64,000 bases of DNA from [Haemophilus] felis. Its GTDB lineage: Bacteria > Pseudomonadota > Gammaproteobacteria > Enterobacterales > Pasteurellaceae. The notes below the pieces were generated by a model. It had not been told where the DNA came from. It saw nothing but the letters and a program-made list of their open reading frames with translations, and did no database searches. The position numbers and the translations under genes are program-made. Below, piece after piece: positions 19,296 through 29,447 of the stretch. Each line of letters opens with the position of its first letter. The stretch's first letter is position 1. The stretch is taken from positions 73,138 through 137,137 of the forward strand of contig MUYB01000026.1 in assembly GCA_002015125.1 (NCBI GenBank), given 5' to 3'.

Positions 19296-19934
19296 ATGGG
19301 TTATAACACAAATGAATTAGTGCAAAAGTTAGCTCAACTAAAAGTTGTGCCTGTGATTGCCTTAGATGAGGCGCAAGATATTTTGCCTTTAGCGCAAACC
19401 TTGGCGGAAAATGGTTTGCCTATTGCGGAAATCACCTTTCGTTCAGCGGCGGCGGTAGAGGCTATTCGTTTGTTGCGTGAGAAAGATCCTAATATTTTGA
19501 TTGCTGCAGGTACTGTGTTAACGCCTGAACAAGTGGTGCAAGCCAAAAATGCTGGGGCGGATATGATTGTCACTCCGGGTTTTAATCCAAATATTGTTAA
19601 ACTTTGTCAGGACTTGGATTTGCCGATTACACCAGGGGTGAACAACCCAATGGCAATTGAAGCAGCCTTAGAATTAGGTGTTAACGCAGTGAAATTTTTC
19701 CCTGCTGAAGCGTCTGGTGGCGTGAAAATGATCAAAGCATTACTTGGCCCTTATGCTGATTTACAAATTATGCCAACGGGGGGAATTGGGCTGCATAATA
19801 TCCAAGATTATTTAGCCATTCCAAATGTAGTCGCTTGTGGTGGATCTTGGTTTGTGGAAAAAGCACTTATCAAAGCGAAAAATTGGCAGGAAATCGGAGG
19901 CTTGACGAAGGAAGTGGTTGAGCTAGTGAAATAA
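19296..19934 (+). CDS. eda: KDPG/KHG aldolase
   Basis: 212 residues (E. coli Eda 213). Catalytic Glu in LPIAEITFRSAAA near residue 46 and Schiff-base Lys in AVKFFPAEASGG near residue 133. It cleaves KDPG to pyruvate and glyceraldehyde-3-phosphate, the last step of the operon pathway. A strong terminator follows 3 bases after the stop. Confidence 0.97.
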   Translation: MGYNTNELVQKLAQLKVVPVIALDEAQDILPLAQTLAENGLPIAEITFRSAAAVEAIRLLREKDPNILIAAGTVLTPEQVVQAKNAGADMIVTPGFNPNIVKLCQDLDLPITPGVNNPMAIEAALELGVNAVKFFPAEASGGVKMIKALLGPYADLQIMPTGGIGLHNIQDYLAIPNVVACGGSWFVEKALIKAKNWQEIGGLTKEVVELVK

Positions 19935-19936
19935 AG

Positions 19937-19979
19937 TGGTGTAATGGACAAAAATGTGGGATTTTTGTCCATTACACCA
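19937..19979. terminator. Long perfect inverted-repeat terminator after eda
   Basis: A 19-bp perfect stem, starting TGGTGTAATGGAC and ending GTCCATTACACCA, around a 5-base loop. The ATTTTT tract lies inside the stem. Unusually long for a terminator. Confidence 0.75.
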
Positions 19980-19994
19980 ATAAAGTTTAATTTG

Positions 19995-20024
19995 AAAGTG
20001 CGTTTAATTTAAGCGCACTTTTTC
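19995..20024. terminator. Second hairpin between eda and holA
   Basis: AAAGTGCG / CGCACTTT stem with a T run on the plus side. It includes the holA stop codon and probably serves both convergent genes. Confidence 0.6.
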
Positions 20025-21068
20025 TTTACCAGAATGTTGGCAAATCAACATGGTGATATTCATCAATTCTTGCCAAACATCAGAGCTAAATTCTTGTTTG
20101 GCTTGGCGTTCTATGTTGGCTAAACATTGAATAATTTCATATAGTTTGGCATAAGTTAGGCGTTGGAAAGCCTGAGTAAAAAAAGGGCGGCGGTTTTGCC
20201 AGACTTTTAAGCGATCAAAATTTTCACGCAGCTGGTGCACTGGTAACGCACTATTGAGCGAAAATTTTTGTTGTGGTTTGGCAAGTTCTAATAGGGTTAG
20301 CACATCTTTTTGTAGTGTACGCAATAAAATGATAGGCTGCACCTCTTCAGATTGTAGCTCTTCTAAAATGCGTTTAGCGCGATTCAATTTCCCTTCTAAT
20401 AAAGCATCAGTCCATTGAAATGGGGTAAATACAGAACAAGACTCTACCGTTGCTTGTATGCGTTGATAATTGAGTTTTCCCTCAGGATAGAGTAGCGCTA
20501 AGAGTTGCAAATTTTGTTTAAGTGCGAGCAGGTTATTTTCGTAGTTGTAGCAAAGTAGTTGAATGGCTGACTCATCAATTTGCAAGGACATCGCTTTCGC
20601 ACGCTGTTGAATCCAGCGAGGCAATTGCTCAATGCTGGGCGTTTGGCAGTTCACTAAAACAGCTTGCGGTTCATATTGATTGGCTTGCTCAAACCATTTT
20701 TGTTTTTCCGTGCTTTTCGCTAATTTAGGGAGTTGTAATACAAGCAAAATATCGTCGTTGAGTAAGGAAATTAATTCGAGTAGATGCTTTTGTAGGTTCG
20801 CATTGAGGGTTTCTGGTAGCACTAATGTGAGCACCTGTTTATTAAAAAACAAGCCAATGGATTGGCAACGATCAAAAATATCATTCCAGTTAGTGCTATT
20901 TTCTATTTCAATAAGTTGTTTTTCGTCAAATCCATGAACTAACGCATTATGATGAATTGCGTCTTTACATTCATTGAGCAACAAGGGATCTTGGCCGACT
21001 AAAAAATATAATTTTGCCAGTTTTTTTTGTAAGGATTGATTTAGTTGCTCAGGATAGGTACGAATCAT
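20004..21068 (-). CDS. holA: DNA polymerase III subunit delta
   Basis: 354 residues (E. coli HolA 343). N-terminal AAA+-like domain with YFLVGQDPLLLNECKDAI near residue 21, and the C-terminal collar domain; no functional P-loop, as expected for delta. It opens the beta clamp in the clamp loader. Its ATG overlaps the lptE stop by one base (TAATG), so lptE-holA are coupled, as in E. coli (leuS-lptE-holA). Confidence 0.95.
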   Translation of the reverse strand: MIRTYPEQLNQSLQKKLAKLYFLVGQDPLLLNECKDAIHHNALVHGFDEKQLIEIENSTNWNDIFDRCQSIGLFFNKQVLTLVLPETLNANLQKHLLELISLLNDDILLVLQLPKLAKSTEKQKWFEQANQYEPQAVLVNCQTPSIEQLPRWIQQRAKAMSLQIDESAIQLLCYNYENNLLALKQNLQLLALLYPEGKLNYQRIQATVESCSVFTPFQWTDALLEGKLNRAKRILEELQSEEVQPIILLRTLQKDVLTLLELAKPQQKFSLNSALPVHQLRENFDRLKVWQNRRPFFTQAFQRLTYAKLYEIIQCLANIERQAKQEFSSDVWQELMNITMLICQHSGKEKVRLN

Positions 21069-21568
21069 TATTTTTTAGTTTGTGGTTGTAAAGAAACCAT
21101 TTTAGCAATGATCTGACGAGCTGCTTGTTGGCGCATATCGTTCCAAATCACCTCTTTTTCTGCGGATTTCGCTAGCGCCGCTCTTGGGTTATCAAAGAAA
21201 GTGCGATTAACTTTAGTTTCAATAGATTGTGGCTGTTGGTTTGGCAAGCTTACCGTGGCCTCAACTTCAAGTACTAATATTTTTTCTGCCTCTTTGCCCT
21301 GTCTTGAAATTGATGCTACATGCTCTTTTTGACGTGAGTGATTTAAACGCAATGTGGCAACATCTTGTTTTCTCTCTACAAGATTGACGTTGTTGAGTTG
21401 TAATTGTTTTCTTAATGTAATACTCATTTCATCATAGGGATCATTACTTTGTAAGCTGAGCGTTTGGAGTTCTTGTGGGATTAATCCGCCATGATTAAGT
21501 CGGAAACCACAGGCACTAAGAATCAAAATGGTGGATGTGAAAATAAGTAATTGAAGCTGTTTTAACAT
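21068..21568 (-). CDS. lptE: LPS-assembly lipoprotein LptE
   Basis: 166 residues from ATG 21568, which has AAGGA at good spacing; the longer frame to 21607 lacks a site. Lipobox LILSAC-GFRL with Cys near residue 20. LptE-like GFRLNHGG start, LSLQSNDPYDEM, and a basic C-terminal helix. It plugs the LptD barrel in the outer membrane and is essential for LPS insertion. Confidence 0.92.
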   Translation of the reverse strand: MLKQLQLLIFTSTILILSACGFRLNHGGLIPQELQTLSLQSNDPYDEMSITLRKQLQLNNVNLVERKQDVATLRLNHSRQKEHVASISRQGKEAEKILVLEVEATVSLPNQQPQSIETKVNRTFFDNPRAALAKSAEKEVIWNDMRQQAARQIIAKMVSLQPQTKK

Positions 21569-21623
21569 GATTTTTCCTTTGCTGGTTAAGCGGAGGCTAG
21601 CCCCCACTTAACTTAATTGATTA

Positions 21624-24206
21624 TTATTTAGCCACAAAACTCAACATTTTAAACGGAATATAAATCACTTTGATGATGTTTAATCCGTCTAAATGGCGGG
21701 CGACGTTTTCGTCGGCAAGGGCGGTGTTTTTCACTTGCTCTTCGGTGGCGTCAGCTGGGACGGTGACTTTGCCACGCACTTTGCCGTTCACTTGCACCAC
21801 CACGAGTTTTTCGTCTTCCACCATCGCTTTTTCGTCCGCTTGTACCCAAGGGGCGAAGTCGATGTTGTCTTGGTTGCCCAAATGTTGCCACAATTCAAAG
21901 CAGATGTGTGGGGTGATCGGGTAGAGCATTCGCACCACGGCATTGAGGGCTTCTGCCATTACCGCTTTGTCTTGCTCGCCATCAAGCGGTGCTTTGGTGA
22001 GTTTGTTCATCAATTCCATAATCGCTGCAATGGCGGTGTTGAAGGTTTGACGGCGACCGATGTCGTCACTCACTTTGGCAATGGTTTTGTGAACTTCACG
22101 ACGCAAGGCTTTTTGATCCGCTGAAAGAGTGGTTGGATCTAAGGCTGTTTTTGCAGGGTTTTGTTGGTATTCGTAGGCTAAATTCCACAAACGACCTAAG
22201 AAGCGTTTTGCCCCTTCCACGCCTGATTCTTGCCATTCCAAGGTCATTTCCGCAGGGGAGGCGAACATCATAAACAGACGCACCGTGTCCGCACCGTATT
22301 TTTCCACCATTTCTTGTGGATCGATGCCGTTATTTTTCGATTTGGACATTTTGGTCATCCCTGAATGCACCAACTCACGCCCTTCTTTGTCAAAGGCTTT
22401 GACGATGCGACCTTTTTCATCACGCTCAAGTGTGACTTCCGTTGGGCTGACCCAAATGCGTTCGTTGGTTGGGCTGGTGTAGTAGAAGGCGTCGGCAAGT
22501 ACCATTCCTTGACAGAGCAATTTATCCGCTGGTTCATCACTGCTCACAAAACCCGCATCACGCAACAATTTGTGGAAGAAGCGGAAGTAGAGCAAGTGCA
22601 TTGTGGCGTGTTCGATACCGCCGATATATTGATCCACAGGCAGCCAGTAATTTGCTTCATCGCTATCTAACATTCCTTGATGATAGTGCGGGCTGGCGTA
22701 GCGTGCGTAATACCACGAGGATTCCATAAAGGTGTCGAAGGTGTCGGTTTCTTTTAAGGCTGGCTGTCCGTTGTAGCTGGTTTTCGCCCAGTTTGGATCT
22801 GCTTTGATCGGGCTTTTCACCCCGTCCATTACCACATCTTCAGGCAACACAATCGGTAAATCTTGCAATGGCACAGGCACCACGTCGCCATTTTCGAGGG
22901 TAAGCATCGGAATAGGCGCACCCCAGTAACGTTGGCGAGACACGCCCCAGTCACGCAAGCGGAAGTTTACTTGGCGTTTACCTACTCCAAGTGCGGTTAA
23001 TTTATCGGCGATAGCGTTGAAGGCACCGTCAAAATCCAAGCCGTCAAATTCGCCAGAATTGACCAGCTTGCCGTGTTCCGTAAAGGCTTTTTCGCTGAAA
23101 TCCCAAGTGCTACCGTCAAGCGGTGCGATCACTTGCTTAATCGGCAAATCGTATTTTTGGGCAAATTCAAAGTCACGTTCATCGTGGGCTGGCACTGCCA
23201 TTACCGCCCCTGTGCCGTAGTGCATCAACACAAAGTTTGCCACCCAAATCGGCACCGCTTGTTTGGTGAGTGGGTGAATGGCATACAAGCCCGTCGCCAT
23301 TCCTTTTTTCTCAAGGGTTGCCACGTCTGCTTCTGCCACTTTGGTGTTTTTGCATTCTTGAATAAATTGCGTCAGGGCAGGATTATTTTCTGCGGCAAGC
23401 GTTGCCAACGGGTGGGCTGCCGCCACCGCCACATAGCTCACGCCTAAGAAAGTATCAGGACGAGTGGTGTACACCGATAATTTTTCTTGGCTGTCTTGAA
23501 GATCAAAGGTGATTTCCACCCCTTCGGAACGCCCGATCCAGTTGCGTTGCATCGCTTTCACTTTGTCTGGCCAGTTCGGAAGGCGGTCTAAATCGCCTAA
23601 AAGTTGTTCAGCATAATCGGTGATTTTGATGAACCACTGCGGAATTTCTTTTTGCTCAACAGGGGTGTCGCAACGCCAGCAGTAACCTTCGTGCACTTGC
23701 TCGTTTGCCAACACCGTTTCATCGTTCGGACACCAGTTTACCGTGGAGGTTTTTTTGTACACCAAGCCTTTTTTGTACAGCTCGGTAAAGAACCATTGTT
23801 CCCATTTGTAGTAATCAGGTTTGCAAGTAGCAATTTCACGATCCCAGTCGAAGCCGAAACCTAAGGCTTGCAACTGTTTCTTCATATAAGCAATGTTTTC
23901 GTATGTCCATTTGGCAGGGGCGGTTTTGTTTTTCACCGCCGCCCCTTCTGCAGGCAAACCGAAAGAGTCCCAGCCCATCGGCTGTAACACATTTTTGCCT
24001 TGCATTCGTTGATAACGAGAAATCACATCGCCGATGGTGTAGTTACGGACGTGCCCCATATGCAGGCGACCTGAGGGATAGGGGAACATTGAAAGGCAGT
24101 AGTATTTCGGTTTGCTGGTGTCTTTAATGGCTTTGAACACCTTATTTTCAGCCCAAAATTGCTGAACACGGGGTTCGATTTCGCTTGGATTATATTGTTG
24201 TTGCAT
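21624..24206 (-). CDS. leuS: Leucyl-tRNA synthetase
   Basis: 860 residues from ATG 24206, the E. coli length; ATG 24209 one codon earlier is equally possible since GAAGG lies just upstream. The longer frame to 24323 adds unconserved residues. HIGH motif as HMGH in [15 protein letters not shown] near residue 49, and KMSKS in [11 protein letters not shown] near residue 620. The CP1 editing domain lies between ([14 protein letters not shown]). Charges tRNA-Leu. First gene of leuS-lptE-holA. Contains uptake signal cores of both dialects (22989 and 23254). Confidence 0.97.
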   Translation of the reverse strand: MQQQYNPSEIEPRVQQFWAENKVFKAIKDTSKPKYYCLSMFPYPSGRLHMGHVRNYTIGDVISRYQRMQGKNVLQPMGWDSFGLPAEGAAVKNKTAPAKWTYENIAYMKKQLQALGFGFDWDREIATCKPDYYKWEQWFFTELYKKGLVYKKTSTVNWCPNDETVLANEQVHEGYCWRCDTPVEQKEIPQWFIKITDYAEQLLGDLDRLPNWPDKVKAMQRNWIGRSEGVEITFDLQDSQEKLSVYTTRPDTFLGVSYVAVAAAHPLATLAAENNPALTQFIQECKNTKVAEADVATLEKKGMATGLYAIHPLTKQAVPIWVANFVLMHYGTGAVMAVPAHDERDFEFAQKYDLPIKQVIAPLDGSTWDFSEKAFTEHGKLVNSGEFDGLDFDGAFNAIADKLTALGVGKRQVNFRLRDWGVSRQRYWGAPIPMLTLENGDVVPVPLQDLPIVLPEDVVMDGVKSPIKADPNWAKTSYNGQPALKETDTFDTFMESSWYYARYASPHYHQGMLDSDEANYWLPVDQYIGGIEHATMHLLYFRFFHKLLRDAGFVSSDEPADKLLCQGMVLADAFYYTSPTNERIWVSPTEVTLERDEKGRIVKAFDKEGRELVHSGMTKMSKSKNNGIDPQEMVEKYGADTVRLFMMFASPAEMTLEWQESGVEGAKRFLGRLWNLAYEYQQNPAKTALDPTTLSADQKALRREVHKTIAKVSDDIGRRQTFNTAIAAIMELMNKLTKAPLDGEQDKAVMAEALNAVVRMLYPITPHICFELWQHLGNQDNIDFAPWVQADEKAMVEDEKLVVVQVNGKVRGKVTVPADATEEQVKNTALADENVARHLDGLNIIKVIYIPFKMLSFVAK

Positions 24207-24371
24207 CATTTTTGACCTTCGGGTTAATTTTAAAAAATTCGTCACGGAAAATTGTGGCATAGAATAGCCTAATTTCGCCTGTTTTTGAATTGCAAGCGGT
24301 GCGATCTGCGTAAAAAATCCCAAGTTTTCTCACGCAAGCTGTGTCAATTTATTTCCGATCTTGTGGCGATC

Positions 24372-26591
24372 TTATGAGGTGCTAATGGCAGCCTCACCGC
24401 CTTTTTTCAACAACCGCAAACTATTTAGCACCACCGTTAAGGACGATAGCGTCATCGCTAACGCCGCAATCATCGGGTTGAGCAATTCGCCCGTGAACGG
24501 ATACAGCACGCCAGCGGCAATCGGCAGGCTGATCACATTATAAATAAAGGCACCGAGCAGATTTTGCTGCATATTCCACCGCACTTTTTTGGCAAAAGGC
24601 AACATCGCCGCCAGCGGTGGCAACCCCTTGTGCATCAAGGACAAATCCGCCGTCTCAATGGCAATGTCGCTACCGTTTTTCATCGCCACACTCACATCCG
24701 CCTGTGCCATTGCAGGGGCATCGTTAATGCCGTCGCCGATCATCGCCACCTTGCGACCTTCCCGTTGTAACTGGGCGATGTACGCCGCTTTCGCCTCAGG
24801 CAACAGTTCCGCTACCGCCTTGATCCCCAGCTGTTCCCCATAGGCGGTTGCACTGGCAAGGCGATCGCCTGTGAGCATCAGGCACTGGTAACCTGCCCCT
24901 TGCCACTGGGCAATCAAGGCTGGCGTTTCCGCACGCAACTGATCTTGCAAGGCAATCCGCCCCAGCAGATTGCCGTTTTCACTCACCCAAATCAACGTGT
25001 TGGCTGGGTGATCGGTGACGCCAGTCTGTTCAGTGGTACCAGTCTGTTCGGTGGATTTAGGTTGCTCGGTGACGCCAACAAACGCCGCATTACCGATACG
25101 CACGGTGTTACCGTTCACCACCCCTTGCACGCCCAGCCCCTTGAACACCTGCAATCCCTGACAATCGTATGCCGCAAGCGTTACCGTGTGGGCTTGCAAG
25201 GCGTGGGCAATAGGGTGGTTGGCTTGCTGCTCTAAGGTTTTCACCAAGCGTAACAAATGCATCTCGTCCACGCCTGCCTCACATTGCACCGCACTTACCG
25301 CCATCTCGCCAGTGGTCAGCGTCCCAGTTTTATCGAACACCAAGGTATCCACGCCACTCAAGGCTTGCAAGGCATCAATATTCCGCACCAACGCCCCCAA
25401 CTCTGCCGAACGTGCCACCCCAGCAATCACCGACAACGGAATGGCTAAGCCCAAGGCACAAGGGCAAGCAATGATCAGCACGCTGGTGAACACCGACAGC
25501 ACAAATTCCCAAGGCTGCCCCAACGCCCACCAAACGCCAGCACTCACCACCGCAAGGCTTACCACCACAGGCACGAAAATCGCCGCAATGCGATCCACCC
25601 ATTTGGCAATCGGTGGCTTCGAGGATTGTGCCAACCGCACCGTGCGAATAATGTTCGCTAGCACCGTTTTCTCGCCCACCTGCTCCGCCTGATACACCCC
25701 AGCACCCTCTTGCACCAGCGTGCCAGCTCGCACCTTATCGCCTAGCTGTTTTGCCACGGGCAACGCTTCCCCCGTGAGCATCGACTCATCCACCCAAATC
25801 GCCCCCGACAGCAACACACCGTCCACCGCCAAGCGATCCCCCGTGCGAGCCTGCACCTGCATCTTCTGCTTAATGGCTTTCACGGGCAGGGTTTTTGCCT
25901 CATTTTCCTGCAAAATCACCGCTTGCTGCGGCGCCAAATTGAGCAATTTTTCCAACGCAAACGACGCACGCTGCTTGGCTCTCAACTCAAGGAATTTGCC
26001 CAAATTCACAAAACCAATAATCATCACACAGGCTTCAAAATACAGCGGCTTCCCATAGTCCTCCATCGCCAACAGATAAACGGAATAGAGCCACGCCACG
26101 CTGGTGCTCAAGGCAATCAGCGTATCCATTGTTGCCGTACGGTTGTGCAAACTCGTCCAAGCACCACGGAAAAAATGCCCACCGCTGACGCCCATCACCA
26201 CCGCCACCAACGCCGCCAACAACCACCAAACCGCCTGATTTTCCGCCGTCAACGCCATCCCAAACCAGGCCCCATAGAGCATCAACCCAGCCCCAGCAAG
26301 CAAGGCAACCACGCACGCCCACTTCGCCCGACGGCGTTGTTGCAACATCTGATGCTGCTGTGCCTGACGACGGCTTTCCTCACTTTCCAACACCGACGCC
26401 CCAAACCCCAACGCTTGCACCGCCGCAACCACCGCCGCTGGTGCCACCGCCCCCTGCACAAACGCCGTCTGATCTGCCAAATTCACCGACACCAACTGCA
26501 CCTCTGGCAGCTTCGCAATCGCCTGCTCCACTCGTCTCACACAGCCTGCACAATGCAAGCCACTGAGCAAAAATTCATTCTCATTCGGCAT
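24372..26591 (-). CDS. copA: Copper-exporting P1B-type ATPase
   Basis: 739 residues. One N-terminal metal-binding domain with C14-AG-C17. Actuator motif LTGEALPV; transmembrane CPC in CPCALGLAIPLS near residue 375; phosphorylation DKTGTLT near 420; ATP-binding HP in NHPIAHAL; hinge GDGINDAPAMAQAD near 645. It exports Cu(I) from the cytosol. Start has GGAGGAAATA directly upstream. Odd: in the nucleotide-binding domain a ~25-residue Thr/Gln-rich run with repeated TEQ units (EQPKSTEQTGTTEQTGVTD) interrupts the usual loop. Confidence 0.93.
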   Translation of the reverse strand: MPNENEFLLSGLHCAGCVRRVEQAIAKLPEVQLVSVNLADQTAFVQGAVAPAAVVAAVQALGFGASVLESEESRRQAQQHQMLQQRRRAKWACVVALLAGAGLMLYGAWFGMALTAENQAVWWLLAALVAVVMGVSGGHFFRGAWTSLHNRTATMDTLIALSTSVAWLYSVYLLAMEDYGKPLYFEACVMIIGFVNLGKFLELRAKQRASFALEKLLNLAPQQAVILQENEAKTLPVKAIKQKMQVQARTGDRLAVDGVLLSGAIWVDESMLTGEALPVAKQLGDKVRAGTLVQEGAGVYQAEQVGEKTVLANIIRTVRLAQSSKPPIAKWVDRIAAIFVPVVVSLAVVSAGVWWALGQPWEFVLSVFTSVLIIACPCALGLAIPLSVIAGVARSAELGALVRNIDALQALSGVDTLVFDKTGTLTTGEMAVSAVQCEAGVDEMHLLRLVKTLEQQANHPIAHALQAHTVTLAAYDCQGLQVFKGLGVQGVVNGNTVRIGNAAFVGVTEQPKSTEQTGTTEQTGVTDHPANTLIWVSENGNLLGRIALQDQLRAETPALIAQWQGAGYQCLMLTGDRLASATAYGEQLGIKAVAELLPEAKAAYIAQLQREGRKVAMIGDGINDAPAMAQADVSVAMKNGSDIAIETADLSLMHKGLPPLAAMLPFAKKVRWNMQQNLLGAFIYNVISLPIAAGVLYPFTGELLNPMIAALAMTLSSLTVVLNSLRLLKKGGEAAISTS

Positions 26592-26629
26592 TATTTCCTC
26601 CGGTTATGGATTTGTTTGAATAAGATTAA

Positions 26630-26638
26630 AAGTGCGGT
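26630..26638 (+). repeat. DNA uptake signal, AAGTGCGGT type
   Basis: AAGTGCGGT core followed by CA in the copA-metJ gap; one arm of an opposed pair with the site at 26730. Confidence 0.75.
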
Positions 26639-26688
26639 CAGGTTATATGAAATTTGTTCAAAAATAAATCAATATTAAAAAACGGCAA

Positions 26689-26714
26689 TAAAAAAGGACG
26701 CCTAAAACGTCCTA
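26689..26714 (-). terminator. metJ terminator
   Basis: On the minus strand AGGACG-TTTTAGG-CGTCCT is followed by TTTTTATT. Confidence 0.8.
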
Positions 26715-26729
26715 AATTCCATAAGTTTC

Positions 26730-26738
26730 ACCGCACTT
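26730..26738 (-). repeat. DNA uptake signal, AAGTGCGGT type, opposite orientation
   Basis: ACCGCACTT on the plus strand, just after metJ in its reading direction. Confidence 0.75.
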
Positions 26739-26774
26739 TCATCGCCTTTACAGCGCTGAATGTGCAACGCACCA

Positions 26775-27092
26775 TTAATATTCCCAAGTATCAGGATCAA
26801 TCCCCAATTCACGCATTAACATTTTTGCTTGTTCAGGAATTTCATCATGTCGCTCTTTTTGCAAATCCTCATCACTTGGCAACGGCTGCCCAGTAAAGGC
26901 ATGCAAAAACGCCTCGCACAACAGCTCGCTATTCGTGGCGTGACGCAAATTGCGAATCTGACGACGAGTGCGCTCATTGGTTAAAATTTCCAATACTTTA
27001 ATGGGAATAGACACGGTGACTTTTTTCACTTGCTCGCTTTTTTTACCGTGCTCCGCATAAGGGCTAATGTAATTGCCATTCCAATTCGTCAT
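26775..27092 (-). CDS. metJ: Methionine repressor MetJ
   Basis: 105 residues from ATG 27092, the length of E. coli MetJ and nearly identical to it: [20 protein letters not shown], then the ribbon-helix-helix strand and helices through [20 protein letters not shown], ending PDTWEY. The longer frame to 27116 adds unrelated residues. A dimer with SAM as corepressor binds tandem 8-bp Met boxes. Three such boxes lie 72 bases upstream, so it is autoregulated. AAGGA lies 8 bases before the start. Confidence 0.97.
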   Translation of the reverse strand: MTNWNGNYISPYAEHGKKSEQVKKVTVSIPIKVLEILTNERTRRQIRNLRHATNSELLCEAFLHAFTGQPLPSDEDLQKERHDEIPEQAKMLMRELGIDPDTWEY

Positions 27093-27163
27093 TGGTGTTA
27101 TCCTTTTAATTACCATACAAAATAAGGTAGTATTCTAATTAAAAAATAAGTTGGGTTCAATCT

Positions 27164-27187
27164 AGACGTTGAGATTTCTAGACATCT
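27164..27187 (-). promoter_or_regulatory. MetJ operator: three contiguous Met boxes
   Basis: AGACGTTG (27164), AGATTTCT (27172) and AGACATCT (27180) are exactly adjacent and match AGACGTCT at 6, 6 and 7 of 8 positions. Confidence 0.8.
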
Positions 27188-27211
27188 AATTGTTAATTTA
27201 TCAACAATGGG

Positions 27212-27778
27212 TTACCTATTTTGTTGAAAATATTTTCTTGCAACCCACTCCCCCACAAACAACAATCCCATCAATCCATAGGAAATACCGCCTGAATATA
27301 ATGCCCACCAGCGATATTGTTCGGTGAGAATAAGCACGATGCAGATGGCGATGTTTAGTACAAAAAAGCCACACCAAACTTGGGTGACTCTGCGGGTGTA
27401 GCGGATAGCTTCGGGGGGAAGGTTGGGGTTTTGTAGGCGAGCAAGACGTTCGATTAGCGATTGTGAGCTAAACAGACTGCCACCAAATAAAATCAGCATG
27501 GCGGTGCTGATGATGACGGGGTACCAGTACATTGTTTCAAGGTTGCGAGTGAACCAAATGATGCTAAGGAGTATCGCCATTAGCGTTGCAAAAAAACGTT
27601 GGAAACCGACCGCTTTTATGGCTTTGATTGCCCATAACAACGCCATGATTACCACTAAATACGAGAGCTGTTGGTGATTTTCACCGAGTAACGTTTCACC
27701 CAACAACCACGCCAGCGGATAAGCAATGCTGGCGAGTGTTAAACTTAGGTTAATCAATAGGTGGAATAATCTAGCCAT
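27212..27778 (-). CDS. APE-cluster COG4648-type integral membrane protein
   Basis: 188 residues with about five or six hydrophobic segments and a conserved YWYPVIISTAMLILFGGSL centre followed by an ERLARLQNPNLPPEA loop, typical of the membrane protein carried by aryl-polyene clusters. Function not established; likely helps pass the product through the inner membrane. It is the distal gene of the minus arm and overlaps the ligase-dehydratase stop by 8 bases, so the two are translationally coupled. Confidence 0.75.
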   Translation of the reverse strand: MARLFHLLINLSLTLASIAYPLAWLLGETLLGENHQQLSYLVVIMALLWAIKAIKAVGFQRFFATLMAILLSIIWFTRNLETMYWYPVIISTAMLILFGGSLFSSQSLIERLARLQNPNLPPEAIRYTRRVTQVWCGFFVLNIAICIVLILTEQYRWWALYSGGISYGLMGLLFVGEWVARKYFQQNR

Positions 27779-29447
27779 TTTGGAAAATCACTAAACCGCT
27801 GGCACACATTTCGTTATCGGTTTTCAGCTGGAAGCCCATTCGATTTTTGCTTTCATCCCATTTTAAGGTGAGCTCAAATTCATCGTTTGGGCGGAGAAAT
27901 TTTTGGAATTTGAGATTGTCAATTCGCACAATGGGCATCTCTCGTCCAAAATAAGCGGTGATTTTTTCCATCACCCATTGCAATTCCACCACCCCCGGCA
28001 CGAGTGGGAAGTTGGCAAAGTGACCTTTGAAATAGTGCAGATCAAGCGGTACTTTTGCCTGTGAAATTTGCCCATTTTCCTGTTGGGTTTCACTCAACCA
28101 AATGGCATCGAGTAACTGTTCACGACAAATTTGTTCGAAGTCAAGACGGCTGATTTTTGATTGACTATTGCGGGGTAATTTGTCGGTCAATCGCCAAAAA
28201 CGTGGGATTGCCGTTTTCTCTTGGTTTTGGGCAAGATGTTGTTTGAGTGTGACGATAAGTGCTTTTCGCCCGTTATCTCGAAATGCTGTAATGCCACTGT
28301 CGGATAATTCTGCCCATACTGCAAGGCGTGGTTCATCGGGATGTTTGGTAATATAACAATCATTTATCCAATGATGTTGATTGAGTGATTGTTCTACACT
28401 GACGAGTGATGTGCGTTTGTCGCCAATTTTAACAATGCGATCAATGCGTCCAAGCAATTCAAAACCGTTAGGGTGAATTTCCACGGCATCAGCGGTTTGT
28501 TGTCGGTCTTTTGCCCACGCTGCTTCGAGCCATAACGCACCATTTTCATCCGTGCCAATTTGGCTGAAAGGCAAGGTTTGCCATAATCCGATGTCTTGAC
28601 GAATAGCAATCGGACCGGTTTCCGTACTACCGTAAATTTCTACAACAGGTTGTGATGTTTGTTGGCGGATAAGTTCAGAATGTTCACTCGCTAACGCACC
28701 ACCAGATGAAATCACGCCACGCAGGTGAGTAAATTGCGTCTGTTGCCAGTCAATGCGACTTAACATCGCAGGGCTACTGATTAGCACCACATTGTCGAGC
28801 TGGCGGCTTTCGTTGGCGATACACTCAGGAAAAAACAACTGTTTACGACCTATCGCCCAACCTTGCACTAATGCCATCATAATTTGTACGGTTAAGCCAT
28901 AAATATGCTGTCCGCTGACAGTGCTGAGTGCGGTAATTTGATTGCCTTTGGCAAAAGGCAGTGCCTGTGCCAACACATCTGCACTTAACCACATTTCTTG
29001 TGCTGTTTTGATGATGGTTTTAGCGTCACCGCTACTGCCTGATGTTTTTAGCCAAATTTCAGTTTGGTTGTGACGATCAATAAAAGGGGGTATTGGGGGC
29101 AAGTGATGAGCCGCATTTTGGCAAGCGAAATCGTCAAATTGCACGGCGTTTTCAACGGCAATCGGCTTATCCACAATCCATAACTGGGCGGTTTGATTTG
29201 CCCAAGTCAAACTTTCGGGGGTGCCGTTTGGGGGAAACAGCACCTTTGTGCCAGCGTGCCACGCACCCAATAAAGTGCAGGCAAGGCTAGCGACATCTTC
29301 AAGCCAAATAGCAATGGCGGAGATCTTCTGCTGTTGTAATGCGAATGAGATTTCCAACCCCCGTTGCTCAAATTCAGCGTAAGTCCAAGCGGGTAAATGA
29401 GCAATGTAATCCGTTGGTGCGTAAGGCAGGTTGCAAGTCGAGTTCAT
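27771..29447 (-). CDS. Fused acyl-adenylating ligase and ApeI-type dehydratase
   Basis: 558 residues. Residues 1-~440 are an AMP-binding enzyme: P-loop KTSGSSGDAKTI near 132, YGSTETG near 274, hinge RIDRIVKIGDK near 327, and the C-terminal Lys in NSQSKISRLDF near 427. Residues ~455-558 are a hotdog dehydratase with HYFKGHFANFPLVPG, carrying the active-site His of the FabA/FabZ family. By APE pathway knowledge the ligase loads the aromatic starter (4-hydroxybenzoate type) on an ACP and the dehydratase acts in chain elongation. Start overlaps the ACP stop by one base. A standalone ligase paralog sits at 48621-49877. Confidence 0.87.
   Translation of the reverse strand: MNSTCNLPYAPTDYIAHLPAWTYAEFEQRGLEISFALQQQKISAIAIWLEDVASLACTLLGAWHAGTKVLFPPNGTPESLTWANQTAQLWIVDKPIAVENAVQFDDFACQNAAHHLPPIPPFIDRHNQTEIWLKTSGSSGDAKTIIKTAQEMWLSADVLAQALPFAKGNQITALSTVSGQHIYGLTVQIMMALVQGWAIGRKQLFFPECIANESRQLDNVVLISSPAMLSRIDWQQTQFTHLRGVISSGGALASEHSELIRQQTSQPVVEIYGSTETGPIAIRQDIGLWQTLPFSQIGTDENGALWLEAAWAKDRQQTADAVEIHPNGFELLGRIDRIVKIGDKRTSLVSVEQSLNQHHWINDCYITKHPDEPRLAVWAELSDSGITAFRDNGRKALIVTLKQHLAQNQEKTAIPRFWRLTDKLPRNSQSKISRLDFEQICREQLLDAIWLSETQQENGQISQAKVPLDLHYFKGHFANFPLVPGVVELQWVMEKITAYFGREMPIVRIDNLKFQKFLRPNDEFELTLKWDESKNRMGFQLKTDNEMCASGLVIFQNG

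Noticed and set aside
21693..22124. Plus-strand open frames inside leuS and copA
   Set aside because: Complementary-strand frames of conserved genes, with His/Val-rich or Pro-rich compositions typical of shadows.
24207..24323. Longer LeuS N-terminus
   Set aside because: The extra residues are not LeuS-like and no ribosome site precedes them; the length from 24206 equals the E. coli protein.
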